Assembly (NCBI RefSeq): GCF_041734735.1 | Contig: NC_134907.1 | Coordinates: 5,243,010-5,307,009, forward strand | Length of the DNA stretch: 64,000 bases | DNA from: Babylonia areolata | Lineage: Eukaryota > Mollusca > Gastropoda > Neogastropoda > Buccinidae | Direction of reading: 5' to 3' | Shown here: positions 43,501 to 57,262 of the stretch, one piece after another | Layout of the letters: every line of letters begins with the position of its first letter | How positions within the stretch are numbered: the first letter of the stretch is position 1 | Program-made: the position numbers and the translations under genes | The notes under the pieces: generated by a model | The model's input: the letters and a program-made list of their open reading frames with translations, nothing else | What the model was told of the DNA's origin: nothing | The model's database searches: none

Positions 43501-44333
43501 GTGTTTGCTTTCTATACACCTTTGCAGTTTTTTCTATTTCAGTTGTATCATTTGTTAATTAAAAATTTTGTTTATTTTATTTCATTGATATCTAATGTTC
43601 TATATGGTAGGTTTTCAAGGCCCAGCTGGCACATTAAGTCTATACATAGGTTGGGCATCTGCTGCCTCCCCTTCTCCAGCACATTTCCTCCCTTTAAAAA
43701 AGAATGATAAAGAAAAGTAGATTTGATGTTGCTATATCAGTATTTTGATCACTGATTAGTCCACATTTCATTACCTCCTTGAAACTGAAACTAGTTTTGT
43801 GTTTAACCAGTTGAGTGCCTGCAAGACGTCAGCTGACATTCTGCAAAAAGTTGCCTCAGTGCCTATAACTAGTATAAGATGTCCACTGACGTCCTGCACC
43901 TATCCAGTTTTTCCTTCATCAGAGTTTGTTTCAATGAACACAGACAGAAACTAAAGATGATAAGCATACTAATTAAATGAGCATACATCAGGTGAAGGGC
44001 TCCTTTCTTCTTGATAATGTTTCACTAACTGGACTTTGTTAACCTTCACCGTACTTGGTTATTTTCCCACTTATCCATATTTAGTGGGTCTCACAGACCC
44101 ACACTCGCTAAAGAAGGAATCCAGAGCTTACCCCCTATTCATACATCGTGGGTCTGACAGACCCATACAAATTAATGTGGGCTTTTCCAACTTCAATAGA
44201 CTGAGCAACACGTTCCTGTCATCAGATCTTTTCCCACCCCTCTTCCGGCCAATCAATAGCAGCCTCTGTATGTGTGTGTCTGTGTCTGTGTGTGGCAGCC
44301 TCTGTATGTGTGTGTGTGTGTATGTGTGGCAGC

Positions 44334-44381
<48 letters not shown>

Positions 44382-44548
44382 GTGTGTGTGTGTATTTGTG
44401 TGCGTGCGCGAGCGTGTAAGTATACACGTCAGGAGAGCTCTGTGCGCGCGCGCATGGGTGTGTGTGTTCGTGTGTGTGTAGAGGATGAGGTATGTGTGTG
44501 TTTGCATGTGTACTGTAGGAGCAACGGAATATTGGAATGTGCGGGTGT

Positions 44549-44580
<32 letters not shown>

Positions 44581-44619
44581 GCACGCACGCACGCACGCAC
44601 ACGCACGCACGCACACACC

Positions 44620-44652
<33 letters not shown>

Positions 44653-47600
44653 GTCATCGTCAGGAAAAGGGATAGGCAAGATGTACGTGTAACAAAGACC
44701 ATGTGCGGCGCCGAGTGTTGGACAAACCATCGCCTTGTAGTCTCGAAGCTGAATATTCGAATCCAGCCCAAGAGACGCCCCCAAGGCCAGAAGGCTCGAA
44801 AACGGCTTAACATCGCTAAGCTGAAAAACATCACCATCAAACAGTCCTTTGTGGAGCTGCTGGAAGATCGTCTGGAATCCGCCTCTCTGGACAACCTGAA
44901 TGTGGAGTCTGACTGGAGGACCCTGCGTGAGCTGATCTATAGTACAGCTTCAGAGACCCTGGGACCCATGACCAGAAAGCACAAAGACTGGTTTGATGAA
45001 AACTGTGATGAAATCAAGCAGCTTCTGGATGAGAAACGCCGTCTGCATCAAGCCTACCTGAGCAACCCAAAGTCCACATCAAAAAAGGATGCGTACGATG
45101 CCATCCGCAGGACTGTTCAGCAAAAGTTACGCCAGATGCAGGATAAGTGGCTGAGTGACAAAGCTGATGAGATCCAGGGATATGCTGACAGGCACGATAT
45201 GAAGAGGTTCTATGATGCCTTAAAAGAAGTCTATGGCCCCACATCCTCAGGATCATCACCCCTCCTCAGTGCAGATGGGAATACCTTGATCACCGAGAAG
45301 GAGAAAATTATCGAACGCTGGGCTGAGCACTTCAACAGTGTCTTAAATCGCCCTTCCTTCATAAATGATGAAGCCATAGACCGTCTCCCACAAGTCCCAT
45401 CAACGAAACACTGGACGATCCGCCAACACCTCTTGAGACCCAGAAAGCAATCCATCTGCTATCCAGTGGCAAAGCACCTGGCTCAGACTCCATACCAGCA
45501 GAGGTCTACAACGATGGAGGCACTGTGCTGACTGAGAAGCTCCATCAGCTGTACTCACTCATGTGGAAAGAAGAGATGATCCCCCAGGATTTCAAAGATG
45601 CATCTATCATTCACTTGTACAAGCGAAAGGGGAACCGGCAAGCCTGTGATAACCATCGGGGCATTTCCTTGCTCTCCATCGCAGGCAAGATACTTGCCAG
45701 GATCCTACTAAACCGCCTCAAAACACACCTTGACCAAGGTCATTTGCCTGAGAGCCAATGTGGATTCCGGAAAGAACGCGGAACCACCGACATGGTGTTT
45801 GCTGCAAGGCAGCTGCAAGAGAAATGTCAGGAGCAAAATGCTGCTCTGTTCTCCACCTATGTCGACCTCACCAAGGCCTTCGACACCGTGAGTAGAGAGG
45901 GACTGTGGAAGATCATGGCCAAGTACGGATGCCCTACCAGCCGCCGTGGCGAAGTGGTTAGCGTCGCGGACTGACGGCTGGGAGGACGCGGGTTCGAATC
46001 CCAGCGGAGGTGGGTTTTTCGGCCCGTGGCCGGCTCCTACCCAGAGTTGAGTGTGCTGTGGGCTTAAATGGGGAGACTGGGACCACACAGTCGAGTGTCA
46101 TCCACTTCAAGGATGCGTCTTTGGGTGTGTTGCTCTAATTACCTGACCAACACTGCAAGTGTCTGTATCTCTCGGGCCTGGTTAACGCCGGGATATCATT
46201 ATGACAGGAAGCGTAGAGTACAGCCTTGTCACGCAGTCCCAAACCAAAATGGACCTCCATAGCAACATTGTCATCATCATCGTCATCCTCCTCCCCCTTC
46301 ATCGTCATCAATATAAACAAAATAGTCTCAAAGTCTGTGACCTTTCATGCCCTGCTCTCATGGTGACCTCAGTTTCGATACCCCTCCACTTCCGTGCTTT
46401 GGGTGAGTCCTGTCAATGTCGTCAGTGTCGGCAGATTCATGGGGGGGCTGTTGTTTGAGGGACGTGGTGGCGGTCTCCACTCTGGGAGAGACGCTCGCTC
46501 AGTCTGGCTCCGCGACTAAGCCATTATTGTCGTTAGTAGGGGGCTTAGTAGGTGGTGTCCTAAGTACGTTAAAACAGAACAGGCACCACTGAACACCACT
46601 GAAGTGACTCAGCAGCAGTGCAGGGTCTCCTCTGGTGTGTGGCCTCCAGGCGACCTAACATCGATGGTTCCCTGTGGACTGCCGACGCTGGGACTGCGAC
46701 GGACGAACCCGGGTGTGGCCGTGTATGGGGGAATCTAAATGAGCGGCGTGGGAGTAATGTCACTGAAACGGCGCAGATGATGGGGCAGCAAAACAAAACA
46801 AAACAAAAAAAAAAGTACGGATGCCCTGGAAATTTATTTCCTTGGTCAGCCAATTCCATGAAGGCATGCAGGCTCGAGTCCAGGACAATGGCGAAACATC
46901 TGCTCCTTTTGCTGTCACAAATGGTGTCAAGCAAGGCTGCGTCCTGGCTCCAACGCTGTTCAGCCTCATGTTCTCTGCAATGCTTACTGATGCCTTCAGA
47001 GATGGCGATGTTGGAATCGACCTAAAGTATCGAACAGATGGCAAGCTAACTTGATGGCAATTAATAAACTTGATAATCATCAAAATATAACTTGCCTGAG
47101 GCAATGACACCGGTAGCCTGCTGTACTGTTGTGTTCTCCGTGAGAGCCGGATGCGATGTGCCAGCCAACTACAGAAGCAGTGAGGTAGCCTATGTGTCAT
47201 CAGTCATGTACGCACAATCACTTCGTTCCACGTAGTACAAAGGGATTATTGGTTTGTTCCCTTCTTTTGCGAGTATGGGTCTGAGAGACCCACGAATTAT
47301 GAATAAGGGTACTTAGTGTTTTCTCTTCTTTGGGGAGTATGGGTCTGTAAGACCCACAACGTAGGAATGCAGGTAAAAATTTTCACAATTACGTAACTGA
47401 TTAACTAATCAGTTAAAGTGTACATTAATTTACTAAAATGATGCATATGTTGTGACAACAAAAGTCATGAAATTTCAAATTAATCGGACACCAAATATAT
47501 TTTAAAGGCATTTTTTAAGGCAAAAATGGGTCTGTCAGACCCACAAAGTACGGTGAAGGTTAAGTGCGTCGGAAAAGTGGGTTTGTGTCATACACACAAA

Positions 47601-50600
47601 AAGAATGTCAGAAACTTTGTCCAGCTTAAACAGTGGTCCCAGTCAATGGATTTACACAACTTTGTAAGCTGGTAATAATGATGACTATATGGGAAATGCA
47701 TCTGTCTTATGATTGATTTGAATTTAAGGTGATGACGACAGTGATGAAACTGACAGCTATGTTCAGCGCTTTGCCCAGTCCATCTATCCAATCAGACATC
47801 AATTTTGAGCAGATGACAATGACTGAGAGTATGCGTGCAATACTTTCACGTAGTTTGGGGAGGGTGGGGGGTGAGTGTAATATGATAGGTCAGAGACCAG
47901 ACAGAAGGCGTGGTAAAGTGGATGTGGCTTGACTTCACTGAACTGTCTTTCACTGTGTTCATCTTGCAGGAACTGGCCAACAGCTAACCATCCTTGATTT
48001 CCATGAAAACCAGTCTTGACAGACAGTGGATGGGAATCTTGTGATTTTATTTTGTCATGCTTTTTGTCATTCTTCTTCTTCTTCTGCGTTCACTCGTATG
48101 CACACGAGTGGGCTTTTATGTGTATGACCGTTTTTACCCCGCCATGTAGGCAGCCATACTCCATTTTTGGGGGTGTGCATGCTGGGTATCTTCTTGTTTC
48201 CATAACCCACCGAACGCTGACATGGATTACAGGATCTTTAACATGCGTATTTGATCTTCTGCTTGCATATACACACGAAGGGGGTTCAGGCACTAGCAGG
48301 TCTGCACATATGTTGACCTGGGAGATCGTAAAAATCTCCACCCTTTACCCACCAGGCGCCGTCACCGTGATTCAAACCCGGGACCCTCAGATTGACAGTC
48401 CAACGCTTTAACCTCTCGGCTATTGCGCCTGTCATTGATTTGTTGACCGACTCCTTTGTAGTGCAGGCAAACTGGATGTACAGAAGACACTTTACAGGCT
48501 CAGCTGCAACCAAGAAGGAGAAACTATCATCCAAGAGCTACGTTGTCTAATAGGGGAACGCTCTTTGGTGTTTAAAAAAAAAAAAAAAAAAGCTTGACTG
48601 TTCAGTTTCTGAGAACATGACTGACTTTTTATCTTAACAGAATCCACGTTTGTCATTGTTGGGACAGTCATTCCCTTACATTTTTACAAGCGTTGCAGTT
48701 GTCATCATAAACACATAACCTGTTTTATTTTCTTCTAAAGATATAATCTGACTGCAAGCATGCTATTTCCTGTATTTTGTTTGTTTTTCGGATGTCATTC
48801 TATTGAGGTGGAATTAGACTTTTTTTGTGCACAAAAAATTTTAACATTACTTTGAAATGCGTATGTTTAATAGTCATCTACAATCAAAATAAATGGGGGA
48901 AAGCTCAGATTCAGAATCCATTCATTTTCCACCACAAAAGGGTTTACTATGCATCTGTATCTTTTATATAGTTTTTCACTCTTTGTTCTAGAATTGTTAT
49001 TTAATTTATTACCCCTAAATCCTCAAAATTCCTTGGAAATAAGAGAGTACTCTTTTTTTTGCTTTTTCTTTTTTATTAATTTTTTTTTTTAATTTTATTT
49101 TTTACAAAATTCCTTGGCACTGAACTGGTTAAAGGAACTGAACATGAAATTTTCAATGTAGAAAAAGATAGCAATTTATTAAACTGAATTAAGAATTAAG
49201 TTGAGCTACTTGGAAAACAGTGTGTACTTATAATTTGTACTTAAAAAAAAAAAAAAAAAAAAAGTTGCACATTAAAAATTTTGTGTTGCGTTTTTGTTCA
49301 GGCAGCTCCCAGTGTTCTCATCACCCTAGGCCAGACAGTTCTGGAAACAGTGAAGAGTGTGGCAAACATAGAAACAAAGACCCAGATCAGTGACTTTGTT
49401 TCCAAGTTCTACTGCTTTCTATGGAATATTGCCATCATGCAAGGGCAGAAGGCAGACACAACAGCACTGCAAGTCTACCAACTGCGTCTGGCATCGCTGA
49501 GACTTCTGGCACAGCTGCCGTCCAAACGAGAGTCCTGTCTGAACAAGCTTGTTTTGGTTGTGAGTGTTTTGGAGCAGAAGACTAGGCAGAAGCCTTGTGA
49601 GAATCATGAAGGGGTGTCAGGGGGAGAGAATCACCAGCATGGGAAGAAAAAGTCTGCTCCACAGAAATCGAGACTGAAGAGCAAGCAGGAGAAGAAAGTG
49701 TGTACAGCATCAGTGAAAGGTGGGGGTGAGGTGGGGTCAGAGGGCGAGGGTTGTGGAGAAACATGGCCAGAACTCTGTGTTCTTTCCTCAGTGGTGGTCT
49801 CTTTGGATGAGATGCTTCCCCAGGGGGAAATTCCGACTGTCCCCCTGGTCAAACTAGTCCTAAGTGTCTACGACATTCTTGCCCCCTCTGGACTGACTGG
49901 GCAGATGGAGGAAATGAAGGTGAAGGTGATGACTTTGATAGAACAAAGTTCCTGTTCAGAAGCACATGTTCTGGAGCATATGTGGGACATAATTGATATT
50001 GTGGAGCATGTGTGTGAAGATTCCTCCAACCAGGGGGAACTCTGTGAGGCGGTTCTCAGGAACTGCCTTAGCAACACCCTTGTCTGGTGTCGGCAGACAC
50101 AAGTATTGATTTCAGATGCAGAAAAACAATCACTTATGGAACTGTTTTACTGGTTTGGAAGACAGATCAAAAACAGGAAAATCAGGAGTGACTTCTTTGG
50201 GAGGACAGATCTTGTCAGTCAGCTCTTGCAGGTGTTACGTGAATCCCAGAACTTTGTTGCTGAAAATGGTGATGCTGTTGTTGGTGCGATGGGTGGCGCC
50301 GGGGGCTCAAAGAAGCAGGAATGGCAAGAAAAGGTGAGCAAGTGTCACCTCGATGCTCACCGATGTTGGCTGACACTGTACCACAGGACACTGTCAGAGC
50401 ATTTACCCTCCCTCAAGACTGACCCTGGTAAGAAAAGCAATGTATCATTGTTTGTCAGTGAATTAAACACTCACATGTATAACCCTGCACATTTGTATAA
50501 ATTGATGTGTGTAATTTTTGTTGTTGTTAAAACTAGTGTGCATTTGTGAATTGTGGTGTGATGTGTGTCCAGATACAATGTATGTCATTAATTCACATAA

Positions 50601-53600
50601 AATGGAAAAAAAGTTTGATTTTAAACCATCTCTTTAGTTAGGGAAAAGACAAGTAGAAATGCAGGGGCACAAGTAGATTATTTCCATTATATAGTACATG
50701 TTCCCATAACAACTAGAAACCATCTGAGAATTTTTACTAGTTTATAGCCCCGATCATGCAATGCATTTCATTAAGTGAAAAAAAGAAAAAGAAAAAAAGA
50801 GAAACTAAATACTACTTATTTCTACTACTTGTTATGATATAGATCTATATCTAGAACTCCCAGTATCAACATAAATGTTCAGCAGAAAAAGATATTTGTT
50901 CAACTGCCAAAAAGAATGCTACTTTGCTAGTGAAAGATAGATGTTTTGATTATTGATGAGACAGATGCAGTTGACAATGTCTTACTGTTAGTAAGTATTA
51001 GATAGTTTGAAAATAAAGTTCATTTCTTTTAGCCATTCCTCCATTTGCTTTCTTTCCATCATTAAAAAAAAAAAAAAGGGGGGGGGGGGGGGGGAAGAAA
51101 TCTAAAAAGAACCAAAGAATTTTATTTTGTCAAGCTTTCTCCCAGTCCCATGCTGTTTTGGTTTGAACATGCAGAACTATGTTTTTAATAAAATTTGAAA
51201 CAAAATTATATGAATATTAAATTGTTATAACTTGTTTAGTAATTAATTTCAATTAAAACGAATATTTTCAGCAAAGTTTGTTTTCCCTATACACAGCTTG
51301 TGCTGCAATTATAATTTTAGGTAGAAAACAAAAGTGAAAACTGAGAGTGCAAAATTATTTTTTTTATGTTGGTTTTGTTTTTGTTGCATACATATGTTGA
51401 CATTTTTCTTATTACTGCACAACAAATCCAAACATATAGACTTACGATGCTCGCTTTAGTGTTCTGCACAACAAATCCAGACATACACTGATACAGACTT
51501 ATGCATGTTGTAGATCTGTACAGTGTGCTTTTTACAAGTTGGTATTGTAGTGGGGCACTGTATGCAGGGCTGGCACAACTGGTGTCAGAGGCTGAAGGTC
51601 AACTAGCTGCTTATTCCACCGCCATCCATCAGGCTTCGCACTGTCCCCCCATGGAATGCTGTGAAAGGCACTCTCTAGGTAAGTTAGCACTGCTTAAAAA
51701 AGTGTTTCTTTGTCTTATATATCAAACATAATGAGAATATTGTGAAGTAGTTGCTAGGTGAATCAACATTTTTTTTAACACAGTGAGATGTTCTCTCTGG
51801 GTACATTACTATTAGTACTTTTTTGAGTGAGTCTGTGTTATAATACTTATAACCCGGTGTTCGGTTGTCTGTGTATCCATGGTAAACTTTAACATTGCCG
51901 TTTTCTCTGGAAATATTTTGTATACCAATACCAAATTTGGCTTAAACATAGTAGGGGAAAAAACCTTCACAGCCATACCAATAACAGGTTAAAGACTTGA
52001 AAGTCTCCTGAATTTAGCCATATTTTCGAATTATTAACGGTTTATTACATTGATCCTTAATCCAGATTCTGAAAACACTGTTATCCATTGCAGCTGCCCG
52101 AATGCAGGCAGTGTGTGTTAAGAAGACGCCATGACTTCGTTTTTCTTGTTCGCAGTTAAAAGCAAAGAAATACAAATTCTTGACTGAACACATACAGTGA
52201 CACTAACTACATTATTGATGTGTTTACTGCATATGAATATTCTAAAGTAGAATGAACATAAAAGAAAATTTGAATCGACCGTTTCAGGTCAACCTTGTCT
52301 ACACTGGTCTGTGCAGATCTTGACAAAACATGTTGTAAAGCTAGATGCGATGGCAACGTCTCCTTTACCACCAAATTAAAAGAATTTCTTCAATAATTAT
52401 CAACTCGTTTACTGCATATGTATGTTTGAAAGTGGGTACTGAAGCAACTAGAATGAACATAAAAGAGAAATTGAATGGACGATGTCTGAGTTTCTCAGTG
52501 TAAAGAGCTTGTCAAACATGGATCTCTGCAGATCCATTAAAAACATACACATATTGCAGGTGTTTGAAGTAATGGGAACATGTCCATTACCTCGGACTTC
52601 TTAAATGCACAAGATATACTAAAATAGCATGATAAACAGCGTTTTCACTTCAATTACCATTGTCACTTTATTCCACTAGAATATCATGCTCAAATAATTT
52701 TTGAATGTCTTTCTCGAAGCCGCGTCAGTGCAGTGGATAAAACCACTCAGTTTCGATTCAAAAACCCTTGGTTTAAATCTGCGTGGAACCCTTTTTGACT
52801 CACTTGTGTAAACAATGTGAGTCTGTGTTCGGTTGTCTGTGTGTGTGTGTGTGTGTGTCTGTGGTAAACTTTAACATTGCCATTTTCTCTGCAAATACTT
52901 TGTCAGTTGACACCAAATTAGGCATAAAAATAGGAAAAATTCAGTTCTTTCCAGTCATCTTGTTTAAAACAATATTGCACCTCTGGGATGGGCACAAAAT
53001 TTTTTTTTAAAAAGAAGCCAAATTATATGCAAACTGCATTTACTGTTATTTTATTTATTTATTTATTTTTTATTCTCTATACTTGGCACTTTGATCTGAT
53101 ATTCTGACACAACAACAAGAGCAGTCATTTTTATCATTTTTTGTTCAAACAGGAACTTCTTTTGCTAAGCATGGAAGTTATATTTATTTTGCATGTCTTT
53201 GGTGCAGCTTGTAAAGAAGGGAAATTAAGCTGTAATTAATGCTAGGGGGCTTAATTTGCTTTAAACTGATCTTTCTCATTTTAAACATTACATTTTGAAA
53301 TTGTACTCGATACATAAAAAGCTTGTGTGTTTTACTCTCAGTGTACAGGGCTTTCACTATGATCATTCGCCCAAGTGAAAATGGCTAAATGTTGCAGTGT
53401 GATTGCAGCGATAGCCACGTCTCCTTTACCGCGAACTTAAAAAGAATTTTTAATTGCCCTTAAAGATTTTTTCAATGCCCAAGATACACCAGAATAATAT
53501 GATTTAAGCAGCGTTCTCACTGCGAATACCACAATCGATTTATCGCCCTTTAAAAAAGCATGTTTAAATATATTTTTGAACGTCAGTTAAGGAGCCATGA

Positions 53601-53723
53601 CAGTGTAATGGGTAAAACAGTTTATTCTCACCCGAACATGCAGGCTTCGAATCTGCCGTTAGGACTTTTCTTTTTCTTTTAACCGAAGCTTTATAATAAC
53701 AAATACAGAGCACATTTTAACGA

Positions 53724-53799
<76 letters not shown>

Positions 53800-56700
53800 T
53801 GTATCACAAGTGAGTCTTGAAGGCCTTGCCTCTCTTGTTGGTAGTTAATTTTCTTTTGGTTGTGTTAAAGTATATGTTAGTCTTTGTCTTCAGACCTCCC
53901 GTAGTGGAGTGTTGGTAGCAAGAGAATCTGACTCTGAGCATGTGGGTTGGAATCCTGTACTGGCCAGTTTTGTTCTCTTTCTCCACTATAACCTTGAATG
54001 ATGGTCTGGACGCTAGTCATTTGGATTCAATGATATACCAAGGTCTCATGTGCAGCATGCACTTAGTGCACATGAAAGAACCCATGGCAACAAAAGATCT
54101 GTGGCAAAATTCTGTAGAAAAACACACTTTGATATGACAACAAATAAAACTGCAGGCAGAAGAAAATACAAAAAAAATATCAGCCTCAGTCTAGCGATGC
54201 ACTCTCCCCAAAGAGAGCAGCCCAAATTTCACACAGAGAAATCTGTTGTGACAAGAGAGTAATAGTACTAATACAATACAATTCAATACAGGCAGGAATG
54301 TTTAAAGATAGATACAAATTCCAAGGAAAGGAGAAAATCTTTGTGAAAATGATTGTGATGCTGCTGCTGCAATAGAGAGGTGATCCTGGATTGGATGTCG
54401 GTGTGCTTGTCCATCTTTGGGTTTTATGGCCGAGTCCACTGTCCCTTTCCTTGATGAAGCCTTCATCATACTGTTTTTCGTTTTGTTTTGTTTGTTTGTT
54501 TCTTCCTTGAATAAGTTGAAATAGATTGGCAGTGATGCTTTTGTCTTTTGTTTGTGTCTTCCTTGGAATACTGCAGGATATGTATAATTATGATAGTGTT
54601 GTGAGTGGTGTCTGGCTGTTTCAGGCAGCATGTGTATGCGGCTGGGCCATCTGTTCTACAACCAGGGCCAGGAAGAAACGTCCATCACGTACTATGACAT
54701 GGCCTGTCAACATTTCAGTCTCTGGTGTCAGGCTGACCCTCTGAATCTGAATACCAGGATCAAAGAGGTTATGACCTTTGTGTTTGGTTTGGTTTTGTTG
54801 TGTGTGTGACTGTGTATATATGTGTATTTGCAGGGTTCATTTTCCTTTTTTTTTTTGGCACAACCACTTGTTTTGTATTGTATTACTTTGTGGCACAGCA
54901 GATTTCTGTATACATGTGAAATTCAGGCTGTTCTTTCCAGGGGATAGCGCATTGCCACAGTGCTGTTCCACACTTTTTTTGAATGGAGCAGGACATGAGG
55001 GCCGAAGTGATGATTTGCCAGCTGATCATGGATTTGAATCTGCCACTTGCTGCTGCAGACAAGTTTTCAAAGGCAGCTAAGGCTGTATTAGTGATGTTTC
55101 TGGATTCCATGATACAAGTGTGTGTGTGTGTGTGTGTGCATTTGACATGTATGTAAATAAATGCCTGTTTTGGGATGAACATCAACACTAACAATTGCTG
55201 TTCCCTTCTTCTACCAGTCTGACACATTCATCAATACTGATTAAATACAGTTTTATGAAGCAGTTTATGTAAGGTAAGAAAATCATTCATTTTTCTTGAT
55301 CATAATGATACTGATATGATATATTAAGTTTGGCGGTAAAAAATGCTGCACTTTGATAATCTGAAACTGCACTTTTTGCCAAACAAGCTACTATTGTATC
55401 TGTTTGGGGGGTAAACAGGTCTGTACATAGTGTTGGCATGATGTTACATAGTATTAACATGATGTTGAAAGCGTTGACATGTGACTGGTTTCCACCCACA
55501 GACCTCCCTGATGAAGCTGTACAGCTGCCTGTGTGAGAGTCTGATGAGGGTTGGCCATGTGGATGCGGCCATGACGGCCATCGTGGAAGCCATGAGCCTC
55601 ACTGACCACGTGGGGGAGGACGACCTGGCCTGCCTCATGAAGATCTGGATCAAGCTGAAGAAGGCCGCCTTCAGGGAGGGAGGGGATGCCATGGAAACAC
55701 GTCTGGCCAGGTGAGAGACGTAAAGGAAAGGAGTGTCATGGTAGGTTTACAGTAAAGGTAAGAGGTGTTAAGATAGATAAGGTGTGTCATTGAAGGTTTC
55801 ACATAGGAGAGAATCACTAAGGAAAGGTGTAGTTGAAGGCTTATTGTACAGGTAAGAGTTGTAAAGAAAAGGTGTGTCATTGAAGGTTTAACATAGGAGA
55901 GAGTCACTAAGGAAAGGTATATCATTGATGGTTTACTGTACAGGCAAGAGTCATTAAAGAAAGGTTGTTGAAGGTTTAACATAGGAGAGAATCGCAATAT
56001 TTATAGTATAGGTGACAGTCATTAAAGAAAGATGTGTCATTGAAGATCTGTAGCACAGGTAAGAGTCACTAAGGTAAGGTGTGTCATTTAAGGTTTATAG
56101 CACAGGTGAGTCACTAAGGAAAGGTGTGTGGTTGAAAGTTTATTGAAAATGTGTTGTTGAAGGTTCAACATTGGAGAGAGTCACTGAGGAAAGGTGTGTC
56201 ATTGAAGGTTTATAGCACAGTTGAGTCACTGAGGAAGGATGTGTTATTGAATGTTTATAGCACAGTTGAGAGTTGTTAAAGGAAGGTGTCGTTGAAGGTT
56301 TATAGCACAGGTGAGTCACTGAGGAAAGGTGTGTCATTGAAGGTTTATAGCACAGGTGAGTATCAGTATCAGTAGCTCAAGGAGGCGTCACAGCGTTCGG
56401 ACAAATCCATATACGCTACACCACATCTGCCAAGCAGATGCCTGACCAGCAGTGTAACCCAACACACTTAGTCAGGCCTTGAGGAGGGGGGGGGGGAGAA
56501 AAAAATAAATAAATTAATAAAATAAAATAACCAAACCAAACCAAACCAAACAAAACAAACAATAAACAAAGAATAAATGAATAAATAATATTAATAGATA
56601 AATAAATAAATAATAAATAAATACATTAAAAGAAACAAAAAAACTACTACTAATGATAATATTTATAAGGCACTAAAACTTGATGAAGTCAACTGTAAGC

Positions 56701-57008
56701 GCACAAAAAATAATAAGAAGAAGAAATGAATATATAAATTAAAAAATAAAAATTAAAAAAAAGACAACAATGATGATAAATAAGCAAATAAATGTAAAAC
56801 ATGCAGACACACAGTCACACATACACACACATATGCATAACTGATATGCAACAAACATGCAGTTTCACAGATATGAAAGCACAATCAAATACACATAAAC
56901 GTACATGAGCCCCAACACACACACACACACATACACATTACCCTGCAGCCCCCCTACCCCCCTCCTCCACACACTCATTTCTAGACTATGTATCACAGCT
57001 TACACACA

Positions 57009-57045
<37 letters not shown>

Positions 57046-57231
57046 GCAAACTTACTTGTACAAGCGCACACACATACACCCATATCCCCCACCCCCAACC
57101 CCACACACATATATACAAATATATATATGCACACCCGCATGTTCCAATATTCTGTTACTCCCACAGTGTAGGCATGCATACACACACATACCTCATCCTC
57201 TTAAACCCCTGACCACCCCCCCGCGCCCCCC

Positions 57232-57262
<31 letters not shown>

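Larger units (their letters stand above)
44043..47559. mobile_element. TTAA-flanked TIR element (piggyBac-like), swollen by nested insertions
   Basis: CCTTCACCGTACTT at 44043-44056 is exactly mirrored by AAGTACGGTGAAGG at 47546-47559, with TTAA at 44039-44042 and 47560-47563. Five copies of the quasi-palindrome TGGGTCTNNNAGACCCA lie near the ends (about 44083, 44149, 47277, 47339, 47527). The interior is LINE and SINE insertions; no transposase. The original element was probably only about 600 bp. Confidence 0.82.

Noticed and set aside
45942-46015. tRNA gene candidate (good A and B boxes)
   Set aside because: Head of a SINE with target duplication and long body; the acceptor stem does not close. 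The same applies to heads at 20229, 18345-18410, 48365-48431, 24069 and 53892.
50334-50427. Ending separase exon 3 at the earlier GTGAGC donor (50334)
   Set aside because: The next 31 codons look coding, and only the donor at 50428 gives the phase required by exon 4.
54883-55227. Minus-strand frame of 114 codons near separase exon 5
   Set aside because: Runs through a family B SINE fragment and a TG microsatellite, with no conserved motif.
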